A stretch of 64,000 bases of DNA from the NCBI GenBank assembly GCA_038049695.1, contig CP142451.1:5020001-5084000 (forward strand). Reading direction: 5' to 3'. The notes beneath the pieces were generated by a model. It saw only the letters and a list, made by a program, of their open reading frames with translations, had not been told where the DNA came from and made no database searches. The DNA comes from Cinnamomum chago. Lineage: Eukaryota > Streptophyta > Magnoliopsida > Laurales > Lauraceae. The position numbers were made by a program, and so were the translations under genes. Shown here in pieces: positions 34,857-46,163 of this stretch (positions within the stretch are counted from its first letter, which is position 1; each line of letters begins with the position of its first letter).

Positions 34857-35905
34857 ATGCACAACAAAACCCAGACTCTGACTCCAACACTCCTTCTTCA
34901 TCTTCTTCCTCCTCCGTAGATGCAAACAGCAGCGGCTTCTCTTCGGAGACGAAGATCTACCACAGCCTCCGGCCACCTGTCCCTCTCCGTCCGCCCTCCC
35001 TTCCTCTCTCCGCCGCCTCCTACGCCACCTCCCTCCTCCCTACTCCTCTCCCTTCAAACCCCACCCTCATCGACGCACCATCCGGTCTCTCCATCTCCTA
35101 CCCAGATTTCCTCCACCGCGTCCAAAACCTCTCTTCCAACCTCAAAACCCTAATCCCGACCCTCTCCAAAGGCCAAACCGCCTTCGTCATCTCTCCTTCT
35201 TCTCTCCACGTCCCGATCCTCTACTACTCTCTCCTCTCCCTCGGCGTCGTCATCTCTCCTTCGAATCCGATCTCCACTCCATCGGAGATCAAACGCCAGA
35301 TCAAGCTCTCAAAACCCTCAATCCTCTTCGCGACGTCTTCAACAGTCAGATCTCTTCCTTCCGACCTCCCCAGCACTCCAATCATACTGGATTCCAATCG
35401 GTTCGATGATCTGATGACACGTGTTTCTTCCGGACCCGTCCGATCGCTGGAGCCGGTGAGTCAGTCGGATCCGGCGGCTGTCCTGTACTCGTCGGGGACG
35501 ACGGGGAGGGTGAAAGGAGTGGTGCTGACGCATCGGAATCTGATCGCGGTGCTGGCCGTATTACATGCGGGTAGGAAGGAGAGGGAGAAGCCGGTGGTGG
35601 CGGTGCTTCCGTTGCCGATGTTTCATGTGTTTGGATTTGTGGCTGTGATGAGGCAGGTGATGGGAGGGTACACAATAGTGTTGATGGAGAGGTTTGAGTT
35701 TGCAGGGATGCTGAGGGCGGTGGAGAGATATAGGGCGACGAGCATTCCAGTGTCGCCGCCGCTGGTGGTGGCGATGGCGAAGTCTGAGGAGGTGGAGAAG
35801 TACAATCTCCAGTCGCTGGAGATGGTGGTGTGCGGAGGAGCGCCGCTGGGGAAGGAGGCGGCGGAGCGGTTTAATTCCAGGTTTCCATACGTCGAGATTG
35901 TGCAG
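34857..35905 (+). pseudogene. 4CLL first exon copy 1c, start codon out of frame
   Basis: Third tandem copy of exon 1. The synthetase frame is open from just after a TGA (34853-34855) to the donor VQ|GTATGAAA (35905), with YSSGTTGRVKGVVLTHRN, MFHVFGF and CGGAPLGKE all kept. The ancestral ATG (34857) is followed by CACAACAAAACCC instead of GCAGAACAAAACCC: one base is lost right after ATG, so it now reads another frame. The next in-frame ATG is 35414, which would lose about 186 residues but keep box I. Together with the hAT insertion in the promoter, this copy has probably lost normal function, although the body shows no other lesion. It is the copy nearest to exons 2-6. Confidence 0.8.
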
Positions 35906-37206
35906 GTATGAAAGTAAATATCCCGTGCCTGTCAGTAATTCCGGATCCACCTTATGTGGGTCCCACAGCCCACGAGAATTTCAGTAAAGTCCACTTCTAA
36001 AAAATTCTCTTTTAATTTCAGTAGGGTCTATGCATCTTTAGTGGGACCCAGCTGCTTGTTGCCCCCGTTTTACTGAGACTAAGTCGAATTTGGCTGTAAT
36101 GAGAGCTGACAGTAGGGAATGGGAACATAAGGGGGCCCAGAGACAATATATTTGGGGATTTATTAGTGGGCATTAGGGGTCCTTGTTTAGGTGGATGAGA
36201 CTAACTCTCGCATCCATCTATCCTAGATGGACCGCACAAACAGCCCATTTCGTTGCATTCTTTGGTGCACACATTGCTCCGCGAAAGAGCAAAAATGGGT
36301 ACTGATTTTATTTTATAGAAAAGAGTTTGATTTTACCGCAAGAGGGGATGCAAATGGATATCTAATTCTCCACCTATCTCGAGATTTCAATTCAAGAAAA
36401 ACCAAGTTTGGAACCTACACATGTTAATAGATTCGGGAATCTATTTTTGGGTATAAATAGGTCCCGTTCCAAAATCTCCTAGATTCCAACACCGTTTTTA
36501 TCCCTAGTAAATGAGTGTAAACAAATATGATAACACATAACCATTATGCATGTCCGTTATTTACCACCTCCTTGGGTATGTAAATAACAAATGACCTTAT
36601 TTACACTTGATTTACGCATTAAATGAGCGTAAACAAATGTGATGGTGCATATCTATTGCACATTTGCATCATAAATAAATGAGTACAAACAAATGACCAC
36701 TTGTTTGGGCCATGATCGGAGTTTACGCTTTATGGGTTTTTATTTCCAAAGGAAAGGAAATTCTGCATTCCTACCTCTTTAAGAAGTGTTTGTGCGAAAC
36801 TTTTTCAATACAAAAGCAGAGTGACATTGCTGCTTCTGTTTGTCTTCTTTGTTCAGTTAGTCCTATGTCAATGCGAAAGGGGAGCAAAATGTATCATTTT
36901 TCCCTCTTAATTGAACAAAACGGAGTCCAGCCACCACCCTTCATGAAATTGATACCGCAAAAAGGGAATGTGTAGGTATTTTCAATGGGTGAGCCCCATT
37001 GAGGAGTTCCACTTTCTCCTATGCTGAAGTGATATGCTTTGATGCGGTCACCTAAATGGCAATAGACACAGTCCTAACCGTGTGCTTCCGTTACTCAGTT
37101 GTAATTTTTTTTTCTCCTTCGAGCACGACATACAAATTTGACATTTTTCTGCACAAAGAGTCTGGATCCTCGAAGTGAGATAATCTTGCTCAATGATCCT
37201 GAGTGG

Positions 37207-37413
37207 AAGGAGTGGAACTTTATAGTAGAGCTTACCTATTGAAAATCTGAGTCGCTCAAAATAAAAGCACGTCCTCCTATCAATGCAAGTCCTCTAATTT
37301 TGATCTAATACCTATTAGAGCAAAATTTTAAGACATCTCATATATAGGAATGCATTAATTTTGAGCGGTTCGGATTTTCAATAGGTGAGTTCCACCGTTC
37401 AGTATCACTCCTT
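37207..37413. mobile_element. short inverted-repeat element (MITE)
   Basis: AAGGAGTG followed by CTTACCTATTGAAAATC and CGCTCAAAAT on the left is mirrored on the right (ATTTTGAGCG, GATTTTCAATAGGTGAG, CACTCCTT). The body is about 207 bp with no coding capacity. A target duplication was not recognised, so the superfamily is open. Confidence 0.55.
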
Positions 37414-37689
37414 AAACATCATGGGACCTCTCATATGGACCTTCTTTTTTTAATGAGCAAATGGGACTGAACCCATGAGAGACCCCACAGACATGAGAGT
37501 TGTTGGAAGTAGGTGGGCCTCGTGGATAGATTTTCAAAACTTTTGACCCACCTGACTCAGAGATCAAGTACCTATGAGGCCATAAACCATATCCAGGATG
37601 AAATCCCTCCATCTCATGAATCAACTACAGCAATAAAACATATCTAAAAGATAGAAATCAGCAACACCATGCAACCAAAATAATCCGCA

Positions 37690-39170
37690 ATAAAAAGAAA
37701 AGAAGATTATACCTTTGGTGCCTGATACTGCTCTAATCGAGAAGAAGACAATCAACTAGATCAAGAACTTTTCTTGAAGCAAGATCTCCAAGACCTTGTT
37801 GTCTTCCACGCTATGACCCACTATCAAATCTCTTTTTTCAAGAAGATTGGTGGAAACTTCAAGAGAAAACCCTACTAGAAACTCCAAAAAACTAAAAGAG
37901 AAAGAGATGAGAGAGTAGTGTGCCACAATTGCACAAAATAGGGGCTGGTCGTGCTTCTCCAATGGTGGACGTCCAAGAGGGGTTAATTCTCCTTTTTATA
38001 GCCCTTTAAACCTTCTTTTTATCTTATTGAAATAGAAGTCCAGCTCCCATTACAAACTAGTAACTTTCTCCCTTACTAATTGCTATAAAAATTTCACTTT
38101 CACAACAATTAGTAAGTTTACCATTACCACTATTAGAAGTCCTACTTCAAATAGAAATAGTAGCTTTCTAATTCCTTTCCTTTTAGAGTTCAAGTATGAT
38201 GAGTATCTTTCTAATAATTTGGGCTAGCGTGGGGACCATTAGGGATTCTATAGAAAACTGCTCCAACTGGGACACGCAACCCCAGATCTCATGTGCAATC
38301 CGGGCCTACAGTTAATTGCAAATAACACCACAATATAAATGTAATTGCACTCCAGTCTTAGGAATAAATTTAAAAAAAGTCTAAACTTCCCAATTACCAC
38401 AAGTAGACCCCTCTATCAATATCCATGAATCAATTGGAATAAATCTTTCCCATCCAATCTTAGATCCACATCTTATTATCTTTAAACCCCAATTAATCAC
38501 AGGGATCATTAGTACCATCCAATTAACTCTTAATCGAGATGGGTGCGCACTTACTAATGACAAATCCATTAATTGGCACAAAGGGATAATATAGATAAAT
38601 TACATCTTGACCATTGGATGTTCTCACAGTCCTACTACCACATACCCAAGACATGGAGGTGTTGACCTACAATTGGCATTACTCATTGGTGACTCAAAGC
38701 AAATGAATAGATAGAAACTTGAGTTCATCAATATCTCAGGATTGAGAGCCTAGTGCTAGAGAATTATGAGAGCGGACCTTAAAATCGAGACACTAGTCCA
38801 TAAGGTGCTTCTCATGGTCCTTCAATATATCCAATGTACCAGCACTGTGATCCAGAATCTTACATTCTGATGATTGACACAAATCGCACTATCTCATAGT
38901 GATCAAAGTGCTGCAACCTTATCAGATGAGATGCCCAATCTCATCACTGGTTGTGAACATATTTAAGTATAAGATTTGTGACACATAACTCTCGTCTGTG
39001 GATCTCATCCATATACATATATCACATCTAATATACTAATGAGTCCCAGTTCATCTCATGAACCATCATGTCATATTATTGGTCATGTGCATTAAATAAT
39101 AAAACATCATTAATCTCATGAAAGGAAAGCATAATTTTATTGATAAATAAAGAAATTAATCAATTTATTA
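37690..39170 (-). mobile_element. LTR-like sequence, minus orientation
   Basis: On the minus strand it reads like U3-R-U5: a TATA box (CTATAAAAAGG, 37991-38001), then a leader-like stretch down to about 37700 ending near AGCAGTATCAGGCACC. That resembles, with mismatches, a tRNA-Met primer-binding site. No protein-coding part is adjacent, so it would be a solo or truncated LTR. Ends were not defined. Confidence 0.35.
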
Positions 39171-40065
39171 CATCATCTGATGGATTGAGACCACACAAAC
39201 TAACATGAGTGAACCCCAGCAAGGTGAGAGAACCATGGATCAAACCCTAGGCAATTGAGTGAGAAACGGGATACCCAACCAACTTGTCCATCCTATGTTT
39301 TCAGGGCCTTTCATTTGTTAGAGCTGAGGAATCTGGCTCAGCCACGGCAGTAAAGGTTAGACAGATATGCATGAGGAGCTCTACAATCAGATAGACAATT
39401 TCTGCCCGGTGTCCCATGTACTGCTTGGCCCTTATGATGGACGGTGGTCCAGCCAAACCAGTACTGTGCAATGCAAGAGAATTCAAGATTTCCCACATTT
39501 TTCTTAGGGGACCGACTACCCTCAGCCAAGTGGATATAAGTTTGGTTGCGAGCTCCTGTTTCCATGGGGCCATCTCAATGCATGCCACCATGTGATATTC
39601 AATACCTGTTCTCAAATTTCATCTATCCTCTTAAATTGCCTCCCAATTTTTGGCATCTCTTATAAGTTATAAGTGCCTAACTACATGGAATTCATAAAGC
39701 TCTAGATCCTCTCTGAAGCTATCCTCCTCTCCAAAATTGGACACATGAAGTTTGTTGGGGCCACTGTCGTATCAAGTACACGTAGGGATTTCTTCAGGAG
39801 GGGTTGAACAGGTGATTCTGTGATTCGCCTATTAGGAGCGGGTTTGATGGATGATTTTCTTTTTGGATTCTTAATACTATTCTCCTAGTCGGATGCTTCA
39901 TTTTAACTAATAAACACCCGCAGACCGAACTTTACATTGCAGCATTTTTAGATTTTTTTTAGTGGAAACTGTGTTCTATGGATTTAAAACTATAAGTGAA
40001 AGTCATTAATTTATTTTTTCCATTTATCTAAATGTCTACTTAAAGCCCATTTCTCCTCTTTCTAG

Positions 40066-43000
40066 GGGTATGGTTTAACTGAATCAACAGGTGGGGCAAC
40101 AAGAACCATAGGGCCTGATGAGAGCCAACATTATGGTTCTGCTGGGCGTCTTGCTGAGAACATGGAAGCCAAAATAGTTGATCCTGATACTGGTGAGGCT
40201 TTGCCTCCAGGCCAAAAGGGGGAATTGTGGTTGCGAGGGCCATCAATTATGCAAGGTAGTAATGTTTCATTTTTATTATTTTTGTTCTTATTATGCATGC
40301 ATTGGCATTTGACAATGTGTAGTCACTTGTTTATGCTCAGTGTATATCTTGTTGGACATAATAAGTTAGTTTTACCATTGCTTGGTGATGGATATTTGTA
40401 GAATTTACTTTCATTGCAGCCTTTTGTATTAAGCCTGCTATGCTGATTGCCGAATGTGGGATGATTTAGTCACTATTTTGTTGTAGAAGTACTATGAAGT
40501 GATGGTATTTTTACAAGGCATGATTGGAGCTAATAGTATCATCACATATAGAATGCTTGAAGGACTACTTTATATAATAATTTACCGATAAAAAAAACTT
40601 TATATAATAATTCATAGAAGTAAAAGAATAAAAGCACCGGTAAAACATTTTAACAGAAAAACATAAAAACTCGAGGATTTGTGAAGAGGATGCCATAACC
40701 GTATCTGTTCCTTGAAATTTTGTTGATGTGATGTATAATTGTATATCCACGTGAACTAATTTTTGTCCATAGCAATACTTTCCCCCCTGGATTCTGTCCA
40801 TCGGAGGTTTTAATCTTATTCTGTTCTTTGGAATCAAGATTGTTGCTGGTGTTGTGAACATAACAGTATGAGGATGTTGTAAACAGGATAACCATAATTG
40901 TATCCATTCCAAGGATTTTTGTTGTGCTGTTGATGCAGAATGTCATTTTAGTTCATTAATCACTATGCATATACTTCATGATGATTGTTGACAAAGAAAT
41001 TATGATTTCAGCTACCTAGTGCTTCAATTTTCCATAAAACTCCTCTATCAGGCAGTTTGATCCTTATCTTACAATGTGACCTTGACGCATCGTTTATATG
41101 TAAATATAGAGGCTTATGTTTGAAGACACTATAAATGATCTTACTTCTAGTAAAATATATGCACATTGCTTCACCTAATTCTCTTAAGACAACATGGTAT
41201 AAGTGTATGAATTGTATGGAATTTTGATTCATTGAGCACTTCTTGTGGAATACCATGATCTTTAAGGCTGGAAAATTCCCATTCTCGTCAACCTTCATTA
41301 TTCAAGAGGAAAAGAAAGAACAACTAGGAGATAGAGAAGATGAGAACATTTGAATGAAAAGAAAAAAAAAAAAAAAGGCGTGATAGTTGTATACGGTGAA
41401 GTTATATTTTAAGGACAAATTCATCTGGTCCTTTTAAGCTTTATGACCTTTTCCATTTATAAGAAAAAATTACATCAATAGAAGCAAAACTCATCCTCAA
41501 CAACATGTTGATTGGCAAATTAAACTATTCCTTGCCATATATGATTGATCAAAAGAACTTATGACAGAGCAGCAGTGCTATCTGGACGACCATGCAAGCC
41601 AATTCATCTAGAATCTTCCTGAGACTTCCAATAGCTAAGGCGCATTACAATTCAACAGCACAATTCTCTTTATTTATGGGTAGTTTCAGCTATTTATGCA
41701 ATTTATATCTATTTTCCCATTTGTTCCTGCGAGTTTTTTATTTTTTTTCATTCAAAATTTCAGATTTATTTTTTCTATGGCTCTGCGCTACTAGAACTAG
41801 AGTTCTTCTCTTTTTGAAAGATAGCTGGATGGAGTTCTTATTGTAAACAAGTAGCATAAGGAACTTATGGACTTTTTATATCATCAGTCAGTGACTAACA
41901 CTGAACTGGATTTTGTGAAACTGCCAATAAGGATCATGCATCGGTCCCAGCAGTAGGTCAGCAGCTTAGGGACACCCTATGCCCTGTAGTGGGGGGGCGG
42001 GGGGGGGGCGAGCATGTGAGTTTGAGTCCTTTCCAGCTTAAAAAAAAAAAAAAACAACCATGCATCTTTGGCTTTATTAATGAAATGAATATTGTAATAC
42101 TTTCTTTGATTGGTTAATTGCAACACCCTATTGCTTTTTTTCGTTTTTGGGTTGTGTCATAGAAAACAAAAAAAGGAAGTTTTTTTTTTTTATAATGTTT
42201 TTGTTTCTGAAAGAAATTTTTATCTTGGTTGTCCAATTGTTGATTCAAAATTTTCATTTTTGGTTGATTGGATGCTGATTTTTAACCTTGTGCAGGTTAC
42301 GTAGGTGATGATGAGGCAACTGCTTCTACCCTAGATTCAGAAGGCTGGTTAAAGACTGGTGACCTCTGTTATTTTGACCATGATGGTTTTCTTTTTGTTG
42401 TTGACAGATTGAAGGAATTAATAAAATACAAGGCATACCAGGTAATAAATCATTCATTGAGAAACTTTTCTTTTTGCCTTTGGCCTGCATTCATCTAATT
42501 TAATCATGACTTTGTTGTAGGTTCCCCCTGCCGAATTGGAACAATTGCTTCAATCCCATCAAGAAATTGCTGATGCTGCTGTTATCCCGTAAGTATCTTA
42601 TATTGTTAGAACCCTTTCTTATTTTACATTTGTTGGCATCCGTTCTCTATTTAAAAGTGAGAAAATAATGAGCTTGCTCCTGAACTGAAATGATTAATTT
42701 AGCTCCTGACATAATCAAAATCTTTACCCTGGTGTACACTACGTCCCACACAATCAAAATACAAGACAGCTAAGATAACAGTTCCGTCAAATTTTCAAGA
42801 CTTTCTTTGAAAACCAAAGCTCTGTCAAAAGGCTGTGGATGCATTGTGCAATGGTATAATTCCATCTCCTTTGCCACCTGCCGCAGTAAAGGGATTCGTC
42901 CATCTCCTATAGGAACTGGTTTCTATTTTCTTATAATGTATATATGAAGAAATGATCAAATGAGAAACATCCGGGTGTTTCTTATGTGTTGTCCACCCTA

Positions 43001-44306
43001 TTTTCTGTTTTCTGGGCCACCTAACCCACCTATGATCTACTAGACATTCCCCCATGAATTCCCACTAGCCCAAACTTTCATCCTAATCGAACCATCTTGT
43101 CGTCGGATTGAAATTAAAAAAAATATGATGCCTTCTAAAACTATTAAACTTGTGGATAAATCAGATGGTTAGGATGGTCTAATGAGTCTAATGAGGTTCG
43201 ATATTTTGCACACCACTAGGTCTCATTAATAACTGTCCATCCTTCACCTCCCTCCTTATTGGAATGGCCCCCAGGTGGGCCTCACAGGAGAGTTTGCATG
43301 GTAGTTTGTGGATGGTTCTCATCTGAACTAAATAAAACTATATGGATATATGTAATTTGTGTTTATGCCTTTAGGGGAATAGAAACTAGAATCTACAACA
43401 TTGAGAGAGAGAGAGAGAGATTATAATGTGGTTTTACAATCTGCACTCTGGAGTATATCTAATAAAGTTTCATCTGTGGCAAAAAAAGAAAGAGAAAAAA
43501 GCATTAATCTGTGTATTTTCATCTCGATCCAATAGTTAGGCATAATTCATTTTGAAAGATTACAGGTAGAGAGTTTTATCATTCCCTCCCAAAATGAAAG
43601 TTATTGTATATCGTGTATTTCTATATCATTCTCAAGCACCAATATAATGTGACAGGTATCCCGACGAAGAAGCAGGGCAGATACCCATAGCGTATGTGGT
43701 CAGGAAAGCCGGCAGCACCCTTACTGAAGCACAAGTCATGGATTTTATTGCCAAACAGGCATGTCTAGTTTCTTAACTATGAACCCTTATCCTTTAAGCA
43801 TTCATAATAGGCTGTTGTTAATTTGAGACTTTTTTCTTTTTATCTTTTCATTTTTGGGTTAATATATTCTAATCAGCCTTCACCAATGAGAATTTCTTCT
43901 TCTTGATTTAGACTTTTCTTGTATGACCTTTTTATCTTCTAATTGAAGATGTTGATTCTTCAAATACCAAAAAACTTAAAAAATACTTTTCTTGTATTGC
44001 TGATCTTTTAATCTTCTATTTGACGATTTTGATCCTTGAAGTACCAAAAATGAATGACTAACTCAAGTAGGTGAAACATGTCTACTACATTTGTCTTTTT
44101 GGAACATTTAAAATAAGAAATCATTGGATTTTTTTTTTTTTTATTCTCTATTGATATTGACTTGGTTCTGGCTACAGGTTGCACCATACAAAAAAATACG
44201 CCGAGTCGTATTCACCAACTCAATACCGAAATCAGCTGCAGGAAAGATCTTGAGAAGAGAGCTGATTAATCATGCCCTTTCTAGTAGCACTAAGTCGAGA
44301 TTATGA
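40066..44306 (+). CDS. 4-coumarate:CoA ligase-like, shared exons 2-6 (C-terminal 211 residues, PTS1 -SRL)
   Basis: Exons 40066-40255, 42296-42441, 42521-42588, 43656-43758 and 44178-44306. Exon 2 opens with [10 protein letters not shown], completing the adenylate site, and has the GELWLRG motif. Exon 3 has [33 protein letters not shown] (hinge and CoA site), exon 4 [10 protein letters not shown], and exon 6 [23 protein letters not shown] with the C-terminal catalytic lysine. The protein ends SRL, a type-1 peroxisomal signal, so it should act in peroxisomes, as 4CL-like enzymes of the fatty-acid/jasmonate-precursor branch do. The phase fits all three upstream first exons. Intron 5 has a GC donor (CAG|GCATGT at 43759). 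This is the only copy of the 3' half in the window. Confidence 0.9.
41943..42058 (+). repeat. SINE-like insertion in 4CLL intron 2
   Basis: It has a GTTTGAGTCC B-box-like motif, a poly-A tail (42040-42054) and an 8-bp CATGCATC direct repeat on both sides (41935-41942, 42059-42066). It also contains a long G run. It differs from the four-copy SINE family. Confidence 0.5.
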
Positions 44307-45982
44307 TTCCAGTTGTATAATTACTTTGAATCCATAAAAGCAGCAGTAATTGGTGAGGTCATTCCATCGACTCAAGGCAGAGTAAGTTGCCCTTATTTCT
44401 GATCATGCGAGATGATGATGTTGCTTACAGTGGGTCGGGCCCATTTAGAGGAACTATTACCCGGTCCCGAGATGGCCGCAGTATAAAGGAGCATGCATTC
44501 TTTGTTTATAATCTGTTGTTAAGTACACCGTTACTTCTTAAAACGAGTAATGATTATCCGATTGTCTTTTCGTTCTATTAAACATTGAATATAAGTCCTA
44601 CCTCTAGAAATATGACCTCAAATGATTGTACCACATAAGAGGGCAGATTGGAAGGCCTTTTAAAAAGCACACATGTGGTGGTCATAAGGTTACGAACGTG
44701 AGGCCAGACATAGTCCGCTTCACCTTTTGCCGACATTAGGCGAAGATAAGTTCCGCCGATCTTTATTCAATAATAATAATAATAAACAAAAGAAACACAC
44801 TGATCTAGAAATAAAATGGACAAGAATATATATATATATATATATATGGCTTCCCATTCCTTAACCCGTGCCCATTTAATTTAATTATCTGCCGTAAGTC
44901 GATCCAAATTCTCAACCGAAACCATTATGTGGGGCCGGCTAATTTAAGGCCCCGCCCATTTGTGCATCTATTGATACGGTGTTCATAGGCCTCACTCGAC
45001 ATTAGAAGAGGTGAGGTCCATACCCAAGCCCACCAGCCAAGTAATAAACTAGCCCAGATTATATGGAAGACCTTCCAAAAGTGGACTGGGCGGGATCAAG
45101 CCCAGGTGGTCCCGGTCCATGGAAACCTCTTATTGAATGTTCCATTATTAGACTATAACTTATATCATATTGGTTATTGCATTGCTATTGACGGACCCAA
45201 CCGAATGCTGGATTAAGGAAGAAGAATAATATCTGATTTACCTAAACAAGTGATTATTAGAATGCGCAAAAGGTTTATGCTAAGACCAGCCCCAGCCCTG
45301 CACATTTTGATAGTAGGATACGACCGCACCTGACATGACCATTTGACTGCTCTACATACACAGTCCAACGAGTTGGAAACGAGACTATTTTTTCTTAAAC
45401 TAGTTCCAACCTAGAGGACCTTGTATTAGAGGACACAACCACCAACAAAACACAAAGGGACCTGCTGCTAAATTTCTGTGATTTTACTTATTCTAATATA
45501 ATAGGATGCTCACTCATCCAAGGAGATGAAAGGTGCATTCAAAAGCCACTCGAAATCATATTATGTACGAAAATCTATTGTTCTGATTGATCAAGTTTCA
45601 ATTTTGAACCTCTCAACTCTGATTTTCACCATTTTGCCGGTTGAAACTTTTATTACCATTGGAACTCAGCCAGCCCAAAAAGAAAGGGATTGGACTTGGT
45701 ATAAAAGCTCCTCATAAATTCCAACTATATACGTCGTTTTTACCAAAAAAAAAAAACTAAATGCGGGGTAAATTTTCAAATTGTTCTACCCCAACACTAT
45801 CCAAATGAGCCTTAACAGATGGATCTCCACTTTTGAAATGGTTAATGCTTACAAATATCAAACTAGACATACAAGCCCTTCGACAGATTGGTCTACCCAG
45901 TACTGACTGGATTGTCGTGCAGATCGGGTTAAAATTGGTTCTCCACGCACAAATCAAATTTTGCTTCTACCAACTTCATCAT
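44307..45982. other. 4CLL 3' flank, no gene seen
   Basis: Probable 3'UTR for the first few hundred bases; no clear poly-A signal could be chosen. A (TA)n tract lies at 44826-44848, not bordered by inverted repeats. Nothing else recognised. Confidence 0.4.
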
Positions 45983-46148
45983 CTTTTTTTTTGGTACCCC
46001 AACCCCCTGGGCTGGAACCCAAGAGAGCCCACATACAGACGGGAATATAGCCTACTCAAGTGGGAAGGAGGCCCACACAAGTAAGAAAAAAGCCCACACA
46101 AGTGGGAATGAACCCGGCATAAGCGCAAAGATGTGACATACCCCTCCT
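45983..46148 (-). repeat. SINE-like retroposed element with 15-bp target duplication
   Basis: TACCAACTTCATCAT occurs exactly at 45968-45982 and 46149-46163. The poly-A tail is the T run at 45984-45993 on the plus strand, so the element is on the minus strand. It has GGGTTCATTCCCA as a B-box-like motif and repeats of CACACAAGTGGGAA. This is a clean retroposition event, about 166 bp. Confidence 0.75.
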
Positions 46149-46163
46149 TACCAACTTCATCAT

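Larger units (their letters stand above)
35906..40065 (+). other. 4CLL intron 1 as measured from exon 1c
   Basis: No additional synthetase exon. It contains degenerate repeats of an AAATGAGYGTAAACAAAT unit (36507-36700), a 207-bp MITE (37207) and an LTR-like block (37690-39170). From exon 1a the intron would be 12.4 kb, from exon 1b 8.3 kb. Confidence 0.6.

Noticed and set aside
34626..34919. 97-codon ORF with a VPVPVPVPEP start
   Set aside because: It translates the GGTTCC hexamer run of the hAT MITE and then runs out of frame into 4CLL exon 1c.
44826..44848. Another TA-microsatellite-seated element
   Set aside because: The (TA)n here and at 30006-30027 is not bordered by inverted repeats or palindromic tips.
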